Assembly: GCA_035495815.1 (NCBI GenBank)
Contig: DATJFH010000124.1
Span: forward strand, 1-64,000
Direction of reading: 5' to 3'
Length of the DNA: 64,000 nucleotides
Source: DATJFH01 sp035495815
GTDB taxonomy: Bacteria > Acidobacteriota > Terriglobia > Bryobacterales > Bryobacteraceae
The position numbers and the translations under genes are program-made. Position 1 is the stretch's first letter. Every line of letters starts with the position of its first letter. Shown here in pieces: positions 7,508-16,853 of the stretch. The notes under the pieces are model-generated. The model was given only the letters and a program-made list of their open reading frames with translations, was not told where the DNA came from and searched no databases.

Positions 7508-9723
7508 AACTCGCTACCGCCTGCGGATTGCTGGCCACTGCCCAAGCCCTGTTCGGCGGAGGCACAGCGACCTGGGAGATGAACAATTACCAGGACTTTA
7601 TTCGAGGCCGGTTCCAGGGGCTTTCATTAACGCGCGACGGCCGATTGACGGTGGCTCCGCAGATTGACACTCTTTTCGCCAGCGACCAGCCGGTTGTTTG
7701 GAGCCTCGCCCAGAAGACCGACGGCACGGTTTACGCAGGCACCGGGCACCGGGGTCGGCTTTATGAGATCGGCAAGGATGGGGGGGCGAAGCTGTTGTGG
7801 ACGGCCGATCAGCCGGAGATTTTCGCGCTGGCGATCGACCCGGCAGGGGTGTTGTATGCGGGCACTTCACCGGATGGAAAGATATACCGGATCGCGCAAG
7901 GGAAAGCGAGCGAGTATTTCGCTCCGGGCGCCCGTTACATCTGGTCGCTGGCAATCGGGTCGGATGGGGCGTTGTACGCCGGGACCGGCGATCAAGGCAA
8001 GATCTTTAAAGTGACGGGCGCGGGGAAAGGCGAGGTCTACTACGAGACGGGTCAGATGCATATCACCAGTTTGGCGATCGATCGGGACGGACGGCTGCTG
8101 GCGGGCAGCGAGCCGAACGGCATTCTCTACAGGGTAAGCGCCAAGGACAAGGCATTTGTACTGTACGATGCGAACCTTCCGGAGATCCGGTCGATCGTAG
8201 CGGCGCCGGATGGCTCGATTTACGCTGCCGCTCTGGGCGGTTCGGTGGCCAAGCGCTCGCAGGCAGCTATGCAGGCCGGCCAGTCCGCGGCGGCGGGGGC
8301 AATGACGCCCGTTACCACGATCACGGTCACGGCCGATGCGCAAGCCGGCGCGGACGTGAAACCACCGCAGGACGTCGCCCCACCCAAACCGGTCCAGGCG
8401 AGCCCCGGGACGGCTCCAGCGGTACAGAGCACGCCCGTGCTGGACCTGACGGGGGTGGAGAAGTCGGCGCTTTACCGGATCAATCCGGATAACACGGTCG
8501 AGACGCTTTGGAGTTCGAAAGACGAGAACGCGTACGACCTGCTCGCACCGGGGGACCAAATTCTCTTTTCGACGGACAGCAACGGGCGAATTTACCGGCT
8601 GACACCGGACCGCAAGGTCACCCTGGTCACGCAGACGAACGAGTCAGAAGCGACCCGTTTACTGAGCAGCGGCGGTCAGGTGCTGGCGGCGACCGGAAAT
8701 CTGGGCAAAGTTTACAGGCTGGGGGACAAGCCGGGTAGCGCCGGAACCTACGAATCGCCCATACACGACGCGGGCGCGGTGGCGCGGTGGGGCCGGCTGA
8801 ACTGGCGTGCGGATGGCGGGAGAGTTGAATTTCGTACGCGGTCAGGCAATTCGCTGCGTCCGGACAAAACCTGGAGCGAGTGGTCGGAACCGATGGTGGC
8901 GAGCGGACCCGTGAGGAGTCCGAATGCACGGTTCATTCAATGGAAGGCCGAGCTGAGCGGGAGCTCGGCGCTGGACAGTGTAACGGTGGCGTACATCCCG
9001 CAGAACACGCCGCCGGTGGTGAAGAGTATCAACGTGTTCACGGTGGCGACTCCCGTATCGACGACAAAGGGAGCCGGGTCGACGGGCAGCGCTGCCGCCT
9101 ATACGATCACGGTGACGGACACCGGCGACGCAGGAGCGCCGGCTTCCAGCGGGACACCTACGCAGACGCTGACGCGGGCTTCGCAGCAGCAGATCAACAT
9201 CTCCTGGCAGGCGGAGGATACAGACGGTGACCGGCTGGTTTACACGCTGCATTTTCGGGGCGAAGACGAGCGCGAGTGGAAGCTGCTGAAGGCGAATCTA
9301 CGGGAGAATACCTACACGATCGATGGAGACGCGCTGGCGGACGGGAGATATTTTTTCCGCGTAACCGCGTCGGACCGGGAGGCAAACCCGGCGGGCAGCG
9401 CTCGCGAAGCCGAGCTGGTGAGCGTCCCCATACTGATCGACAATACGCATCCCCAGCTGCAGGCAGGCGAGATGAGGCGGGCAGGCGGAACTGTCGACCT
9501 GGACGTGGAGGCGACCGACGCGGCGTCACCCCTGCGCCGTTGCGAGTACTCGATTGACGCCGGACCGTGGACACCGCTCGAAGCTGCCGATGGGGTGATC
9601 GACTCGCCGCGGGAGAGCTTCCGGATCCACGTGGAGAGTGTGGCGGCCGGCGAGCACGTCATCGTCATACGCGCCACGGACAGCGCCGGTAACGCCGGTT
9701 TGGCTAAAGTCGTCATTCGATAA
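7504..9723 (+). CDS. Exported beta-propeller protein with C-terminal Ig/FN3-like domains
   Basis: The true start is the ATG at 7504, overlapping the S55 gene stop; it gives a 739-residue protein with a signal peptide (MKLATACGLLATAQALF). Repeats such as GTVYAGTGHRGRLYEI, GVLYAGTSPDGKIYRI, GALYAGTGDQGKIFKV and GSIYAAALGG recur every 40-50 residues through about residue 400, typical of a propeller. A low-complexity Pro/Ala/Thr linker interrupts them at about 260-310. The last 250 residues hold IgG/FN3-like strands (WQAEDTDGDRLVYTLHFR, then a DRLV...DGRYFFRV pattern). The role is unknown. Strict coupling to the S55 peptidase suggests a substrate, scaffold or regulator of it. Confidence 0.75.
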   Translation: MKLATACGLLATAQALFGGGTATWEMNNYQDFIRGRFQGLSLTRDGRLTVAPQIDTLFASDQPVVWSLAQKTDGTVYAGTGHRGRLYEIGKDGGAKLLWTADQPEIFALAIDPAGVLYAGTSPDGKIYRIAQGKASEYFAPGARYIWSLAIGSDGALYAGTGDQGKIFKVTGAGKGEVYYETGQMHITSLAIDRDGRLLAGSEPNGILYRVSAKDKAFVLYDANLPEIRSIVAAPDGSIYAAALGGSVAKRSQAAMQAGQSAAAGAMTPVTTITVTADAQAGADVKPPQDVAPPKPVQASPGTAPAVQSTPVLDLTGVEKSALYRINPDNTVETLWSSKDENAYDLLAPGDQILFSTDSNGRIYRLTPDRKVTLVTQTNESEATRLLSSGGQVLAATGNLGKVYRLGDKPGSAGTYESPIHDAGAVARWGRLNWRADGGRVEFRTRSGNSLRPDKTWSEWSEPMVASGPVRSPNARFIQWKAELSGSSALDSVTVAYIPQNTPPVVKSINVFTVATPVSTTKGAGSTGSAAAYTITVTDTGDAGAPASSGTPTQTLTRASQQQINISWQAEDTDGDRLVYTLHFRGEDEREWKLLKANLRENTYTIDGDALADGRYFFRVTASDREANPAGSAREAELVSVPILIDNTHPQLQAGEMRRAGGTVDLDVEATDAASPLRRCEYSIDAGPWTPLEAADGVIDSPRESFRIHVESVAAGEHVIVIRATDSAGNAGLAKVVIR

Positions 9724-10184
9724 TCATCAGGGTTCAGCCGCTGCGCGCGGCTGCCAGGCCTGCTTGCCATCCGGAATTTCGCGCTTCAGCCGATAGTACG
9801 AACCGTTCGACGATCACACATGCCTTGCGCTGCTAACACTCCCAATCCTCGTCCGGCGAACTTTGTTGTGAAGAAGGGATGGAAGCAGCAACTGTCACGA
9901 AGGTGACAACCGGAGCCGAGGCGATCGGGAATAGACCCGGCGTGGTTACCGTTTGGCTGGAATAGGCGAGAATATTCTCAAGGTTTTGCTACCTGCGGCG
10001 GCGCGGTCCGATCAGGCCGGGCTGGCCTGTGGACTTGCCGGAAGCCAGGGGCTGAAGACCTGACTCTGACTCACGCAACCGGAATGGGCAGGCAGTCAGC
10101 TCTGCATGAGTGGCACGAGAAGACAAACCGTGAGATTATGGACAGAATACACAGTCAGCCATCGGCGCGTGGCGCCAGGAGACA
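9724..10184. other. 461-base intergenic region before the hybrid kinase
   Basis: No convincing gene is seen. A 6-base-pair GC hairpin (9736-9752) follows the propeller gene without a T-run, so it is at best a weak terminator. A short inverted repeat TGTCAC/GTGACA lies at 9893-9908, and a perfect 12-base palindrome GAGAATATTCTC at 9968-9979. The palindromes could be operators for the kinase gene downstream, but nothing in the sequence proves it. Confidence 0.4.
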
Positions 10185-12500
10185 ATGCAATCACAGGGCA
10201 TTGATCGGCCAGACAACTGTCCCGGAGGGCACGCTCGCATTCTGCGCCCATATGCATTCGCTCTGCTGTGGGTCTTGGGCGCTACACTGATCCGACTGTC
10301 GTTGTCGAGAATAATAGAACGTCCATCTCCGTATCTGCTGAGCGGCTTAGCCGTTCTGATCGTTGGAGCGACCTTGGGCAAGAAGCCGGCATTCCTGGCC
10401 ATCGCAGCGGCGGCGATCGCCGGCTGGCTACTCTATGTGCATCCGAGAGTGATAGGAGGGGCTTTTGAGCGCACAGATGTTGTCGAACTGGCGACTTTTC
10501 TTCTGATTGGAGTTGGGGCTGCTCTATTAACAGACAGGCTGCGCGCCGCCAGGCAAAAGGCGGAGTCAATTGCGGTCTACAACCGGGAACTCTTCGAAAA
10601 ATATCAATATAATCTGGAAGCCGCCAACGCGGGTACGTTCGAATGGAATATCGCGACGGACGAAGTGGTGTGGTCCGCCAACATGGAGTCACTTCACGGT
10701 CATGCTCCGGGAACATTCGACGGAACGGTGGAAGGCGTCTTCAACCTGATCCATCCGGAAGACAGGGACCTGGTGCGCACGGAAGTGGCGCGGGCTGTAG
10801 CAGGCGACGGCCAGTACCATGTGGAGTGCCGGCACCTGAGGAGCGACGGAACGGTTGGCTGGATGGAGGGGAAGGGCCGCTTGCTTCGCGACGAGCGAAC
10901 CGGGAAGGCGGTCCGGATGATCGGTGTTTGCATCGATGCAACGGAACGAAAACGTCATGAACGGGCCTTGCAGCGTCTGGCTGCGATCGTGGACAGCTCG
11001 GATGACGCGATCCTGAGCGCAGATCTGGAAGGCAAGATCCTGACCTGGAACGCCGCGGCCGAGCGGATGTACGGGTATTCGGCCGGCGAGGTGGTGGGAA
11101 ACGAGATCACGCTGTTGTTCGCTCCATCCTGCGCATCGAAGAAGGCCGAAATTCTGAACCGGCTGACGCACGGGGACCGCATCGAACAGTTCGAGGCGCA
11201 CTGCATCCACAAGAGCGGGAGGGCGATTTGGGCGTCGCTGACGATCTCGCCCATCGGGGAAAACAACGGCGCTCCAATGACGGTCTCGTTCATCGCGCGC
11301 GACATCACCGAGAAAAAGCAGATCGAAGAACAGCTTCGTCAGACGGCAAAGCTCGAGAGTTTGGGGATCCTGGCGGGCGGCATCGCGCATGACTTCAACA
11401 ATCTGCTGGTGGGAATCCTGGGTAACGCAAGCCTGGTGAGAGACGCGACGCCGGCAGGCAGCCGTACGCGCACGATGCTGGATGATGTGGTCAGCGCAAG
11501 CGAGCGGGCAGCGAATCTGACGCGGCAACTGCTTGCCTATTCGGGCAAGGGGAAGTTCATTATCGAGCCGTTGTCGCTTTCCGATCTGACTCGCGATATG
11601 GTGAGCCTGATCCAGAGCTCGATTCCGAGGACGGTCCGGCTGCAACTGGATCTGGCGTCAGACTTGCCGCCGGTGACTGCCGATGTAGCGCAAATGCAGC
11701 AACTGATCATGAACCTGGTCATCAACGGAGCGGAGGCGATCGGTGAACGGGCTGGAGCGGTGACGGTGACCACGAGACTGGAGAAGGTGAACGGCCAGCC
11801 GGTCAATGCCTTGCATTCGACCGACGAGCTTCCCGCAGGCTCCTACGTATCGCTCGAAGTGCGAGACACGGGCTCGGGCATGGACGCGGCGACGCTTTCG
11901 AAGATATTCGATCCGTTCTTCACCACCAAGTTCACGGGGCGCGGATTAGGGCTATCGGCGACGCTGGGGATCGTGCGGGGACACAAGGGCGCGATCACGG
12001 TAGACAGCAGCCCGGGCGGCGGGAGCGCGTTCCGCGTGTTCCTGCCGGTGGGCGCGGAACTCACAGTTTCCAGCGAACCTTCCGGTGAAGCGGAGGACCT
12101 GACTGGATCGGGCGCAGTATTGGTGGTCGACGACGAGGAAGTAGTGCGGCGGGCAGCAGTAGGTGCGCTCGAGGAGTGCGGTTATACAGTGATCACGGCC
12201 AACAACGGACAGATGGCCGTGGACCTTTTCCGAAAGTTCTCAGAGCAGATCTCGTTGGTCGTCCTGGATCTAAGCATGCCGGTAATGGGCGGAGAGGATT
12301 GCGTGGGGTTGATGAGGAGCATCAACCCCAATACACCGATGATTCTTTCCAGCGGCTTTAGCGAGGCAGACGCAATCGATCGATTCAATGCGCACAGCTT
12401 CGCGGGATTCCTGCAGAAGCCTTACACGGCCAGGCGCCTGGCGGAAATGGCAAAATCCGCCGTTGCCAGCCGGGTGCAAACGTCGGGCGGTTCAGCGTAG
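10185..12500 (+). CDS. Hybrid sensor histidine kinase with two PAS domains and a receiver domain
   Basis: The start is well supported by AGGAGA 5 bases upstream. The 771-residue protein has membrane helices at about residues 20-120 (a DUF4118-like sensor module). PAS1 follows at about 140-260 (GTFEWNIATDEVVW, HPEDRDLV, DATERKRHERA) and PAS2 at about 265-380 (VDSSDDAILSADLEGKILTWN, ARDITEKKQIEEQL). The HisKA phospho-acceptor is His402 in GGIAHDFNNLL. HATPase_c carries DTGSGMD and a GRGLGLSATLGIVRGHKG stretch, and the C-terminal receiver has Asp695 in VVLDLSMP. No partner regulator or output gene is adjacent, so the phosphorelay target is unknown. It is convergent with korB. Confidence 0.93.
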   Translation: MQSQGIDRPDNCPGGHARILRPYAFALLWVLGATLIRLSLSRIIERPSPYLLSGLAVLIVGATLGKKPAFLAIAAAAIAGWLLYVHPRVIGGAFERTDVVELATFLLIGVGAALLTDRLRAARQKAESIAVYNRELFEKYQYNLEAANAGTFEWNIATDEVVWSANMESLHGHAPGTFDGTVEGVFNLIHPEDRDLVRTEVARAVAGDGQYHVECRHLRSDGTVGWMEGKGRLLRDERTGKAVRMIGVCIDATERKRHERALQRLAAIVDSSDDAILSADLEGKILTWNAAAERMYGYSAGEVVGNEITLLFAPSCASKKAEILNRLTHGDRIEQFEAHCIHKSGRAIWASLTISPIGENNGAPMTVSFIARDITEKKQIEEQLRQTAKLESLGILAGGIAHDFNNLLVGILGNASLVRDATPAGSRTRTMLDDVVSASERAANLTRQLLAYSGKGKFIIEPLSLSDLTRDMVSLIQSSIPRTVRLQLDLASDLPPVTADVAQMQQLIMNLVINGAEAIGERAGAVTVTTRLEKVNGQPVNALHSTDELPAGSYVSLEVRDTGSGMDAATLSKIFDPFFTTKFTGRGLGLSATLGIVRGHKGAITVDSSPGGGSAFRVFLPVGAELTVSSEPSGEAEDLTGSGAVLVVDDEEVVRRAAVGALEECGYTVITANNGQMAVDLFRKFSEQISLVVLDLSMPVMGGEDCVGLMRSINPNTPMILSSGFSEADAIDRFNAHSFAGFLQKPYTARRLAEMAKSAVASRVQTSGGSA

Positions 12501-12518
12501 ACCACCGGTCCTCGAGAC

Positions 12519-13568
12519 CTACCGAAGCTCTTCCATAATCTGGTCGAGGGCTTCCTTCGGAGGCCGAACTCTGGTTTCAGGCAAGGTGGCCAGCGGTTCG
12601 TCAGCCATATTCAGCATGTCGAGGAAGTTCGGCTTTCCGGTGTCGACATAGAGTACTCCGGTGAGTACTTCTCCCTTTTGGTCGGCTTGATGAAGCGCGG
12701 TCAGCGCGGCCAGCTTGCTGGTCGGGTCGTAGTCGCGGCCGAGCTTCCGCAGACGCAGCAGCGAGCCGTCGTGCAGCCTCACGTCCTGCACGCCGCCTTC
12801 GGGAATGTCGACTGAGATTTCTTCGTAGTAGGGAACGAAGTCGACTTCGTTAATGGCTTCGTCGTGATCCTTCATGTAGCTGTAGCTCTTGGTAGAGCCT
12901 TCATGGTCGTTGAAGGTGGTGCACGGGGAGATCACGTCAATGATCGACAGTCCGTTGTGTGCGATGGCGGTCTTCAGGATGGACTGAAGCTGCTTCTTAT
13001 CGCCAGAGAAGGAACGGGCCACAAAGGTGGCTCCCCAGGCGAGGCCCAGCGTGCAGCAGTCGAACGGGGGCAGGTCGTTGATGACGCCGGTCTTCAGCTT
13101 GGAGCCAAGATCGGCTGTTGCCGAGAACTGGCCTTTGGTGAGTCCGTAGACGCCGTTGTCCTCGATGATATAGATCAGCGGCAGATTCCGGCGGAGCAGG
13201 TGCATGAACTGGCCGAGACCGATGGAGGCAGTGTCACCGTCGCCGGTAACGCCCAGCCCCAGGATGCCGCGATTGGCGAGAACGGCTCCGGTCGCGACCG
13301 ACGGCATGCGGCCATGCACGGAGTTGAAGCCGTGTGACATGCCGAGGAAGTAAGCCGGCGATTTCGACGAGCACCCGATTCCGGAGAACTTGGCTACCTT
13401 CCAGGGCTGAATCCCCAGTTCGTAGAAGCACTCGACGATGCGCTCGGAAATGGAATTGTGTCCGCACCCGGCGCACAACGTGGTCTTACTACCCTTGTAG
13501 CTCAGAACTTCGAGGCCAATGCGGTTTGTCTTTTTGGGCGGCGTGGGAGGCGCCAAGGTTGTGCTCAT
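12519..13568 (-). CDS. korB: 2-oxoacid:ferredoxin oxidoreductase, beta (TPP-binding) subunit
   Basis: This 349-residue subunit has a CAGCGHNSI cysteine pair and the TPP/Mg site GDGDTASIGLGQF followed by IYIIEDNGVYGLTKGQ. With KorA it oxidatively decarboxylates a 2-oxoacid (2-oxoglutarate or pyruvate) to the acyl-CoA, passing electrons to ferredoxin. The start overlaps the korA stop by 4 bases. The organisation, with the gamma domain fused to KorA and a separate KorB, matches KorAB of many aerobic and anaerobic bacteria. Substrate choice between 2-oxoglutarate and other 2-oxoacids is not decided by these sequences. A 7Fe ferredoxin gene lies 5.6 kb away and could be the acceptor. Confidence 0.92.
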   Translation of the reverse strand: MSTTLAPPTPPKKTNRIGLEVLSYKGSKTTLCAGCGHNSISERIVECFYELGIQPWKVAKFSGIGCSSKSPAYFLGMSHGFNSVHGRMPSVATGAVLANRGILGLGVTGDGDTASIGLGQFMHLLRRNLPLIYIIEDNGVYGLTKGQFSATADLGSKLKTGVINDLPPFDCCTLGLAWGATFVARSFSGDKKQLQSILKTAIAHNGLSIIDVISPCTTFNDHEGSTKSYSYMKDHDEAINEVDFVPYYEEISVDIPEGGVQDVRLHDGSLLRLRKLGRDYDPTSKLAALTALHQADQKGEVLTGVLYVDTGKPNFLDMLNMADEPLATLPETRVRPPKEALDQIMEELR

Positions 13569-15409
13569 AAACCCTCCTGTCGAACAATATCATCGGTAAT
13601 GGTACGGGCATCGAGAGGGAGCCCGCCGTAGTAGCGCACGCTGCGAAGCCGGGCGATATCGTCAGGATCGAACTCGAGCCGCATCAGAGCGAGGAGCTGG
13701 GCGTCGCGGTTCTGATCGACGACGTAAACGCGGTCATGATTGCGGACGAAGTCCACCAGTTCCTGGCTGAACGGGTAGGCGCGCAACCGAAGATAACTGG
13801 TCTCGACGTTGTATTCCTTGCGCAGTTGGTACCGGCTCTCCTCGACGGCATAGTCCGAGGTGCCGACGGCGACGAATCCGATGGAAGCTTTCTCGTTATA
13901 GCTGACGATGGGTGGCGAGATCGCTTTTCGAATAGACTCGAACTTGCGGTTCAGGCGATCGACGTTGTTGATGTAATCGTCTTCGCGCTCCGTATAGGCG
14001 GCGTATTCGTTGTGACCGCTGCCGCGGGTAAAGTATGCGGCGGAAGGGTGCGCAGTGGCGGGCAGAGTGCGGTAGCCGACGCCATCGCCGTCAACGTCTT
14101 TGTAACGGCCGAAGCTGCCGAGACGATCGAGATCTTCGGCGGTGAGGACTTTTCCACGCCGGATGGGCTCGGTGGGATAGGGGAACGGATCCGCCATCCA
14201 GTTATTCATGCCCAGATCGAGATCAATCATGACGAAGACCGGAGTCTGGAACTGCTCGCTGAGGTCGAAGGCATCGATTGCCATGGTGAAGCACTCCCCG
14301 GGCGAAGACGGGAAATACATGGGGTGTTTCGTATCGCCGTGGGAAAGGAGGGCGGTGGAGAGAAGATCACCCTGAGCGGTGCGCGTGGGCAAACCCGTGG
14401 AGGGGCCGACGCGCTGGACATCGAAGATGACGGCTGGTATTTCGGCATAGTAGCCGAGGCCGACAAATTCCGACATGAGCGAGATGCCGGGTCCGGCGGT
14501 AGAAGTCATGGACCGGGCGCCAGCCCAGCCCGCGCCCAACGCCATGCCGATCGACGCCAGTTCGTCCTCGGCCTGGACGACGGCGTAGGTGGCCTTTCCC
14601 GTTTCCTTGTCGATTCGAAAGCGCTTGAGATAGCCGATCAGTGTCTCGACGAGCGAGGAGGACGGCGTGATCGGGTACCAGGTGACGACGGTGACGCCCG
14701 CAAACATGGAGCCGAGCGCGGCGGCGGCATTCCCTTCGATGATGATCTTGCCGGCGGTGGCGTTCATCTTCTCCACGCGAAAAGGATCGGTTTTGGAGAG
14801 ATTTTTTTCCGCGTAGTCCCAGCCGGCGGCGAGGGCTCCCATGTTCAGCTCGGCCGCTTTTGCTTTGCGTTTGCCGAATTGCTTGAACAGGGCTTTACGC
14901 ATCTCCTCCATGTCGATATCGAGCAACTGAGCCAGAATCCCGTCGTAGATCATGTTCTTCACCAGCTTTCGCAGCTTGGCGTCGGGACAGACGGGGCCCA
15001 CCAGTTTGTCGAAGGGGACGGGGTAAAAGTGGAGATCGGAGCGAAGCGAATTAAGCTTGAGAGGCTCGTCGTAGACGACAGCGGCGCCTCCCTCGAGCTT
15101 CATCACGTCTTCACGGGCCGTCTCCGGATTCATGGCGACCAGGAAATCGATCTCCTTTTTCCGGGCGATGAAACCCTGCTTGCTGGCGCGTATGGTAAAC
15201 CAAGTCGGCAAGCCGGCGATGTTCGATGGGAACATGTTTTTTCCCGACACCGGAATGCCCATCTGGAAGATGGAACGCATCAGGACGCTGTTGGCGGTCT
15301 GACTACCCGAACCATTCACCGTCGCTACTTGGATGCTGAAGTCGTTGACGACCTGCCGTTCGGGATCTCCAGAGCGAGTCTCGACCGGCGCAACTTGGAG
15401 AGTTGACAT
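13565..15409 (-). CDS. korA: 2-oxoacid:ferredoxin oxidoreductase, alpha subunit with fused gamma domain
   Basis: This is a 614-residue fusion. Residues about 25-190 are the gamma domain (SGSQTANSVLMRSIFQMGIPV, MNPETAREDVMKLEGG). From about 215 the pyruvate:ferredoxin oxidoreductase domain I begins (GNAAAALGSMFAGVTVVTWYPITPSSSL, EDELASIGMALGAGWAG, TSTAGPGISLMSEF), followed by domain II (DRVYVVDQNRDAQL). It forms the acyl-CoA-generating enzyme with KorB. The ATG at 15409 has no close ribosome site, though AAGGA sits about 13 bases upstream. A perfect TATAAT box lies about 53 bases upstream. Confidence 0.93.
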   Translation of the reverse strand: MSTLQVAPVETRSGDPERQVVNDFSIQVATVNGSGSQTANSVLMRSIFQMGIPVSGKNMFPSNIAGLPTWFTIRASKQGFIARKKEIDFLVAMNPETAREDVMKLEGGAAVVYDEPLKLNSLRSDLHFYPVPFDKLVGPVCPDAKLRKLVKNMIYDGILAQLLDIDMEEMRKALFKQFGKRKAKAAELNMGALAAGWDYAEKNLSKTDPFRVEKMNATAGKIIIEGNAAAALGSMFAGVTVVTWYPITPSSSLVETLIGYLKRFRIDKETGKATYAVVQAEDELASIGMALGAGWAGARSMTSTAGPGISLMSEFVGLGYYAEIPAVIFDVQRVGPSTGLPTRTAQGDLLSTALLSHGDTKHPMYFPSSPGECFTMAIDAFDLSEQFQTPVFVMIDLDLGMNNWMADPFPYPTEPIRRGKVLTAEDLDRLGSFGRYKDVDGDGVGYRTLPATAHPSAAYFTRGSGHNEYAAYTEREDDYINNVDRLNRKFESIRKAISPPIVSYNEKASIGFVAVGTSDYAVEESRYQLRKEYNVETSYLRLRAYPFSQELVDFVRNHDRVYVVDQNRDAQLLALMRLEFDPDDIARLRSVRYYGGLPLDARTITDDIVRQEGL

Positions 15410-15461
15410 CTATTTTGAGTAGTCCTTATGTAAGGTGATGTGCACTGCTGGAGCACCTTTA

Positions 15462-15467
15462 ATTATA
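15462..15467 (-). promoter_or_regulatory. Candidate -10 box of the korAB promoter
   Basis: On the minus strand a perfect TATAAT lies within an AT-rich patch in the 91-base gap between der and korA, about 53 bases before the korA start. At 17-base spacing the -35 position reads CACACA, a poor match, so the assignment rests on the -10 element alone. Confidence 0.4.
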
Positions 15468-15500
15468 AGCGAAATGCAAGAGCATGTGTGGCTTGTGAAC

Positions 15501-16817
15501 CTATTTTTGCCTCTTCGTCCGGGTCTTGACGACCACCGGCGCGCCGCGGAACCCGAAACGCTTGCGGATCTGGTTGGCGAGGTAGCGCTCATGGGAGAAG
15601 TGCAACGGGCCGGTGCTGTTGGTGAAGAAGACGAAGGCCGGCGGCCGGATAGAGGCTTGAGTCACATAAAATATTTTCCGATCCTCAAAATGAAGGGATT
15701 CGACGAAGCGATTCAATTCGCCGGTGGTGATTCGTTTGGAAGCGGAATCGTCCACCTCGCGAATGAGCTTGAAAAGCCCGTTGACACCCTCTCCTGTTTT
15801 GGCGGAGATGAAGGCGACGGGGGCGTAGTCCATGAATTTCATCTGGTCGCGCAGTTTCTGCTCGAACTTGCGCTTGCCTTTTTCCGGGCCGGTATCCCAC
15901 TTGTTGACGCAGATAACGATGGCGCGGCCGCCCTCGTGGGCATAGCCGGCGATGGTGGCGTCGAGCGCGAGGACGCCTTCGGTGGCGTCCAGCACGACGA
16001 GCACGACGTCCGCCATGCGGATGTGGCGGCGCGCCATGACGACGCTCAACTTCTCCGTCATCAACGTGGTTTTGCCCTTTCGGCGGATGCCAGCGGTATC
16101 GACAAAGACGTACTCGATTCCATTGCGGACGACCGTCTCATCGACGGCATCGCGGGTGGTGCCGGCAACGGGAGAAACGATCGACCGCTCGGCGCCGGTG
16201 AAGGCGTTGAGCAATGTCGATTTGCCGGTATTGGGACGACCGATGATGGCGACTCGGATGAGCCTGTTTTCGGGCGTTTCGGCGGGTTTGGCGTTTTCCA
16301 GGTCCGCTGGCGGAAAAGAGGAGACGACGTGATCGAGCAGCGGTTCGATTCCCAACGCATGCTCGGCGGAGACCGGGAAGAGGTCCCGAATGCCGAGAAC
16401 GTAGAACTCGTTCGCGAGGGCCTCCCGCTCGCGCGTATCCATCTTGTTGACCACAAGGGTGACGGGACGGCCCAGTTTGAGCAGCAGTTGGGCGAGGTCC
16501 CGGTCAGCCCCGGTGATATCGGAGCGTCCATCGATCAGGAAGATGATGTGATCGGCTCTCGATAGAGCTACTTTGGCCTGCTTCAGAATCTGTGCGGGAA
16601 TGAAATCGGCATCGTGAACCACGATTCCGCCGGTGTCGATCAACTGGAAGAGGCGTCCCTTGTGGGTGGCTAAACCTTCGATACGGTCACGGGTAATGCC
16701 CGGCTCATCGCCGACGATGGAGCGCCGCTGACCGGTGATGCGATTGAATAAAGTGGATTTCCCTACGTTCGGCCTGCCTACGATTACGACCGTGGGCAGC
16801 GGCCTGGATGGTGGCAT
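15501..16817 (-). CDS. der: Ribosome-assembly GTPase Der (EngA)
   Basis: This 438-residue protein has two tandem GTPase domains, unique to Der. The first P-loop GRPNVGKST is near residue 13, with a DTGG switch and NKMD. The second P-loop GRPNTGKST is near residue 190, with DTAG and NKWD. A C-terminal KH-like domain ends in RPPAFVFFTNS and an RKRFGFRGAPVVV stretch. Der acts in 50S subunit maturation. The frame is open for 29 more codons upstream, but MPPSRPLPTVVIVGRPNVGKS is the conserved beginning, so the start is the ATG at 16817. It is divergent from dinG with very little space between. Confidence 0.96.
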   Translation of the reverse strand: MPPSRPLPTVVIVGRPNVGKSTLFNRITGQRRSIVGDEPGITRDRIEGLATHKGRLFQLIDTGGIVVHDADFIPAQILKQAKVALSRADHIIFLIDGRSDITGADRDLAQLLLKLGRPVTLVVNKMDTREREALANEFYVLGIRDLFPVSAEHALGIEPLLDHVVSSFPPADLENAKPAETPENRLIRVAIIGRPNTGKSTLLNAFTGAERSIVSPVAGTTRDAVDETVVRNGIEYVFVDTAGIRRKGKTTLMTEKLSVVMARRHIRMADVVLVVLDATEGVLALDATIAGYAHEGGRAIVICVNKWDTGPEKGKRKFEQKLRDQMKFMDYAPVAFISAKTGEGVNGLFKLIREVDDSASKRITTGELNRFVESLHFEDRKIFYVTQASIRPPAFVFFTNSTGPLHFSHERYLANQIRKRFGFRGAPVVVKTRTKRQK

Positions 16818-16853
16818 TGAATAACCATGATAGTAGAATCGAAGTGTCTCCGG

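Noticed and set aside
10111..10130. Sigma-54 promoter (TGGCACG) before the hybrid kinase
   Set aside because: The -24 part matches, but the -12 part does not contain TTGCA at the required spacing.
13736..15406. 556-codon open frame on the plus strand opposite korA
   Set aside because: No domain; antisense to a fully conserved enzyme. Long antisense frames are expected in GC-rich coding sequence.
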